Assembly: GCA_022798155.1 (NCBI GenBank)
Contig: JAAWLY010000094.1
Location: 1 to 8,074, forward strand
Direction: 5' to 3'
Source: Lawsonibacter sp.
Lineage (GTDB): Bacteria; Bacillota; Clostridia; Oscillospirales; Oscillospiraceae
Length of the DNA: 8,074 nucleotides
The notes under the pieces are model-generated. The model was not told the DNA's origin and ran no database searches. It saw only the letters and a list, made by a program, of their open reading frames with translations. Shown piece after piece: positions 6,061 to 8,074 of the stretch. The translations under genes were made by a program, and so were the position numbers. Numbering within the stretch: the stretch's first letter is position 1; the number at the start of each line of letters is the position of its first letter.

Positions 6061-6564
6061 ATGAGAGTAAAACGAGGCCATGCGCTTCTGGCCGCAGTGC
6101 TTCTCGCCGCGCTGGCGGCCTTTGTGTATTGGGGGGTTCTAATTCCATCCGGCACCTGGTTTCAGCTGTACGACCGTGACCAGGAGCAGGTGGTGCTTTC
6201 AGTCCCCATTCAGCCCGGAGACCAGCTCCAGCTGGAGATCGAGCACTCTGCGGAGCACTTCCCCTGGCTGGAGTTCTATACGGTCACCGACGATCTGCAA
6301 TTTAATTTGGACGCCATTGCCGTAGGAGGCTACGGCGCCGGCGTCCCGGCTGAGATGAGCGTGCCCACCCGGATTGAGGACGGCCTGGTCTGGATGGAGG
6401 ACATCAACAGCCTGTTCCCCCACTTTAGCTGGATCACATCCAATCGGTATATGAAGGGCTTCTCCATTAACGGAGTGGAGGTGTTCGACTTCCGGTCCCT
6501 GCCTGACGCCAGCAGGATTCGGGGAGAAATAATCACAACGAGGGGGTATCTCTTCCGTGGCTGA
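6061..6564 (+). CDS. DUF1850 family membrane-anchored protein of the TRAP operon
   Basis: This encodes 167 residues from the ATG at 6061. An ATG at 6046 would add five residues but has no ribosome binding site, whereas GAGAG lies about 6 bases before 6061. A basic N-terminus and one hydrophobic segment (about 8-28, LLAAVLLAALAAFVYWGVLI) anchor it in the membrane with the rest outside. The body shows the DUF1850 pattern EIEHSAEHFPWLEFYTV (59-75) and GGYGAGVPAE (89-98). The family is usually found beside TAXI-type TRAP permeases, as here. Its biochemical role is not established; an accessory role in the transporter is inferred from this constant linkage. The end overlaps the permease start by 8 bases, implying translational coupling. 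Confidence 0.85.
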   Translation: MRVKRGHALLAAVLLAALAAFVYWGVLIPSGTWFQLYDRDQEQVVLSVPIQPGDQLQLEIEHSAEHFPWLEFYTVTDDLQFNLDAIAVGGYGAGVPAEMSVPTRIEDGLVWMEDINSLFPHFSWITSNRYMKGFSINGVEVFDFRSLPDASRIRGEIITTRGYLFRG

Positions 6565-8074
6565 AAATGAAAAAAAAGTGACCTCGATCCCAGACGACGG
6601 CGCTCCGCTGGACGCCGCCAAAGGCGCCGAGATCATGGAAAAATACGAAAAAGAGTCCAATACCCGCACATTTGACAGCGAACTTGTAAAAAAAGTGGTC
6701 TATGTGTTGTGCCTGTTCTTCACGCTGTACCATCTGGCCTATGCCTCCGGCATCCGGGCGATTCAGCTGGTCAACATCAAGCACTACGCCATCCATGTGG
6801 GCCTGATTCTGGTGCTGGGTTTTCTCTATTTCCCGGCCTTCAAAAAGGCCAGCCGCAAGCACATTCCCTGGTATGACTGCATCCTGGTCCTCCTGTCCGC
6901 CAGTATGCCGGTATATGTGTTTGTCCGCTACAACACCTTTATCTCCACCGGGTTCCAGGGCGAAACAATCGACATTGTGATGGGCACCCTCCTGATCCTC
7001 CTGGTCATGGAGTGCTCCCGCCGGGTCTGCGGCCCAGCCCTGTCCGTACTGTCCGCAATCTTTCTGATTTACGGGCTCTTCGGCCGCTACTTCCCCTGGG
7101 TGTTCATGCACCGGGGCTACTCCTGGAGCCGTATCGTCATCTATCTGACCACCGATATTTACGGCATCTACGGCACCTCCATTGCCACATCGGCCACCTA
7201 CATCGTGCTGTTCATCATCTTCGGTGAGGTCATGAACAAGTGCGGCATGGGCCAGTTCTTCAACGACATCGCCAACGCCCTGGCCGGACACACAAAAGGC
7301 GGCCCCGCCAAGGTGGCGGTGCTGGCCTCCGGCTTCTTGGGCTCCATTAACGGCTCCGCCGTGGCCAACGTGGTGACTACCGGTGCTTTTACCATCCCCC
7401 TGATGAAAAAGACAGGCTACTCCAAGGAGTTTGCCGGCTCGGTCGAGGCTACCGCTTCGGTGGGCGGCCAGCTGCTGCCCCCCATCATGGGCGCAGCCGC
7501 CTTTGTCATGGCCGAGACCCTGGGCGTGAAGTACGGGGAGGTCATCAAGGCCGCGGTCATCCCGGCTCTGATTTACTATCTGGGTATCATCCTCCAGGTG
7601 CAAATGCGGGCCACTAAGGACAAACTCCACGGCATCCCCAAGAGTCAGCTGCCCAAGGTGGGGCAGGTGATGCGGGAGCGGGGGCACCTGCTCATCCCCA
7701 TCGTCTTCCTGCTGTATATGCTGATCTGGAGCGGCAAGACGGTCATCGCCAGCGCCTTCTGGACCATTCTGGTCACCATCGTGGTGGCGGAGCTGCGGCC
7801 CATCAGCCGTATGTCCCTGAAGGACATCTGCGACGCTTTCGCCACCGCCGCCAAGTCCATGATTTCGGTGGGCATCGCCTGTGCCTGCGTGGGCATTGTG
7901 GTGGGAGTCTGCGGACAGACCGGCTTTGCCCTGAATGTGGCCCGGGCCATCATCAGCATTGGCAAGACCCATCTTATGCTGACCCTGTTCTTCACCATGG
8001 TCACCTGTATGATTCTGGGCATGGGCCTGCCCTCCATCCCCTCCTACCTGATTACCGCCACCATCGCGGCCCCC
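6557..8074 (+). CDS. TAXI-type TRAP permease, fused 4TM/12TM, 3' end outside window
   Basis: The frame runs from a GTG at 6557 to the window end without a stop, giving 506 residues; about 130-150 more are expected from the usual length near 640. GAGGGGG (6540-6546) lies 10 bases upstream of the GTG. An in-frame ATG (residue 27) has no better context. A charged cytoplasmic tail (1-45) precedes the membrane part. The first membrane segments (about 46-65, 77-94, 106-123 and 140-160) correspond to the small DctQ-like subunit fused to the large DctM-like part. Hallmarks of the large part are GSINGSAVANVVTTGAFTIP (262-281), SVGGQLLPPIMGAAAF (301-316) and MGLPSIPSY (489-497). It moves the ligand delivered by the lipoprotein across the membrane, normally driven by a sodium gradient in TRAP systems. 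It is the third gene of the operon. Confidence 0.95.
   Translation, partial: MAENEKKVTSIPDDGAPLDAAKGAEIMEKYEKESNTRTFDSELVKKVVYVLCLFFTLYHLAYASGIRAIQLVNIKHYAIHVGLILVLGFLYFPAFKKASRKHIPWYDCILVLLSASMPVYVFVRYNTFISTGFQGETIDIVMGTLLILLVMECSRRVCGPALSVLSAIFLIYGLFGRYFPWVFMHRGYSWSRIVIYLTTDIYGIYGTSIATSATYIVLFIIFGEVMNKCGMGQFFNDIANALAGHTKGGPAKVAVLASGFLGSINGSAVANVVTTGAFTIPLMKKTGYSKEFAGSVEATASVGGQLLPPIMGAAAFVMAETLGVKYGEVIKAAVIPALIYYLGIILQVQMRATKDKLHGIPKSQLPKVGQVMRERGHLLIPIVFLLYMLIWSGKTVIASAFWTILVTIVVAELRPISRMSLKDICDAFATAAKSMISVGIACACVGIVVGVCGQTGFALNVARAIISIGKTHLMLTLFFTMVTCMILGMGLPSIPSYLITATIAAP

Noticed and set aside
6533..7972. Long open frame on the minus strand opposite the permease gene
   Set aside because: The predicted protein is full of His, Gly, Asp and Val repeats typical of the mirror frame of a GC-rich membrane-protein gene; the plus strand has clear TRAP permease motifs.

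Overview
The window is a GC-rich, low-GC-Gram-positive-type chromosome segment. Likely source: a gut Oscillospiraceae or related Clostridia (Flavonifractor, Lawsonibacter, Pseudoflavonifractor or Oscillibacter type). This is inferred from strong AGGAGG-type ribosome binding sites, sigma-A-like promoters, a lipoprotein with a Gly/Ser/Asn/Ala linker, a LytS/LytTR two-component system, and a large cysteine-free surface protein with codon bias typical of high expression. No rRNA, tRNA, CRISPR array, transposase or integrase was seen.

Layout. (1) Positions 1-1911 (+): the C-terminal part of a large secreted surface protein, probably S-layer-like; its N-terminus lies outside the window. It ends at a strong GC hairpin terminator (about 1969-1999). 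(2) Positions 2010-2471 (-): a lone small gene for a phage tail-fibre-like protein. It has its own good ribosome binding site, a leader hairpin and a plausible promoter, with no other phage gene nearby. (3) Positions 2647-4649 (-): a two-gene operon of a LytS-type membrane histidine kinase and a LytTR-type response regulator. The genes overlap by 16 bases and are followed by a terminator (2614-2639). (4) Positions 4650-4896: a divergent control region with one promoter for each direction and a tandem direct repeat placed directly upstream of the rightward promoter. (5) Positions 4897-8074 (+): a TAXI-type TRAP transporter operon. It encodes a solute-binding lipoprotein, a small membrane-anchored DUF1850 protein, and a fused 4TM/12TM permease that runs off the window end.

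How the parts fit. LytS/LytTR-type systems such as BtsSR, YpdAB and Bacillus LytST are known to switch on carboxylate transporters, often for pyruvate. Here the kinase/regulator pair is divergent from a TRAP operon. The shared intergenic region carries two ACAGT-type elements on the minus strand, 21 bp apart, within a tandem repeat that ends 2 bp before a near-consensus -35 box. The simplest reading is a self-contained sense-and-import module: an external solute, probably a small carboxylate, is sensed by the kinase; the phosphorylated LytTR regulator binds the tandem repeat and activates the TRAP operon. The repeat and promoters are read from the sequence, the family roles are established, and the specific regulatory link and substrate are inference.
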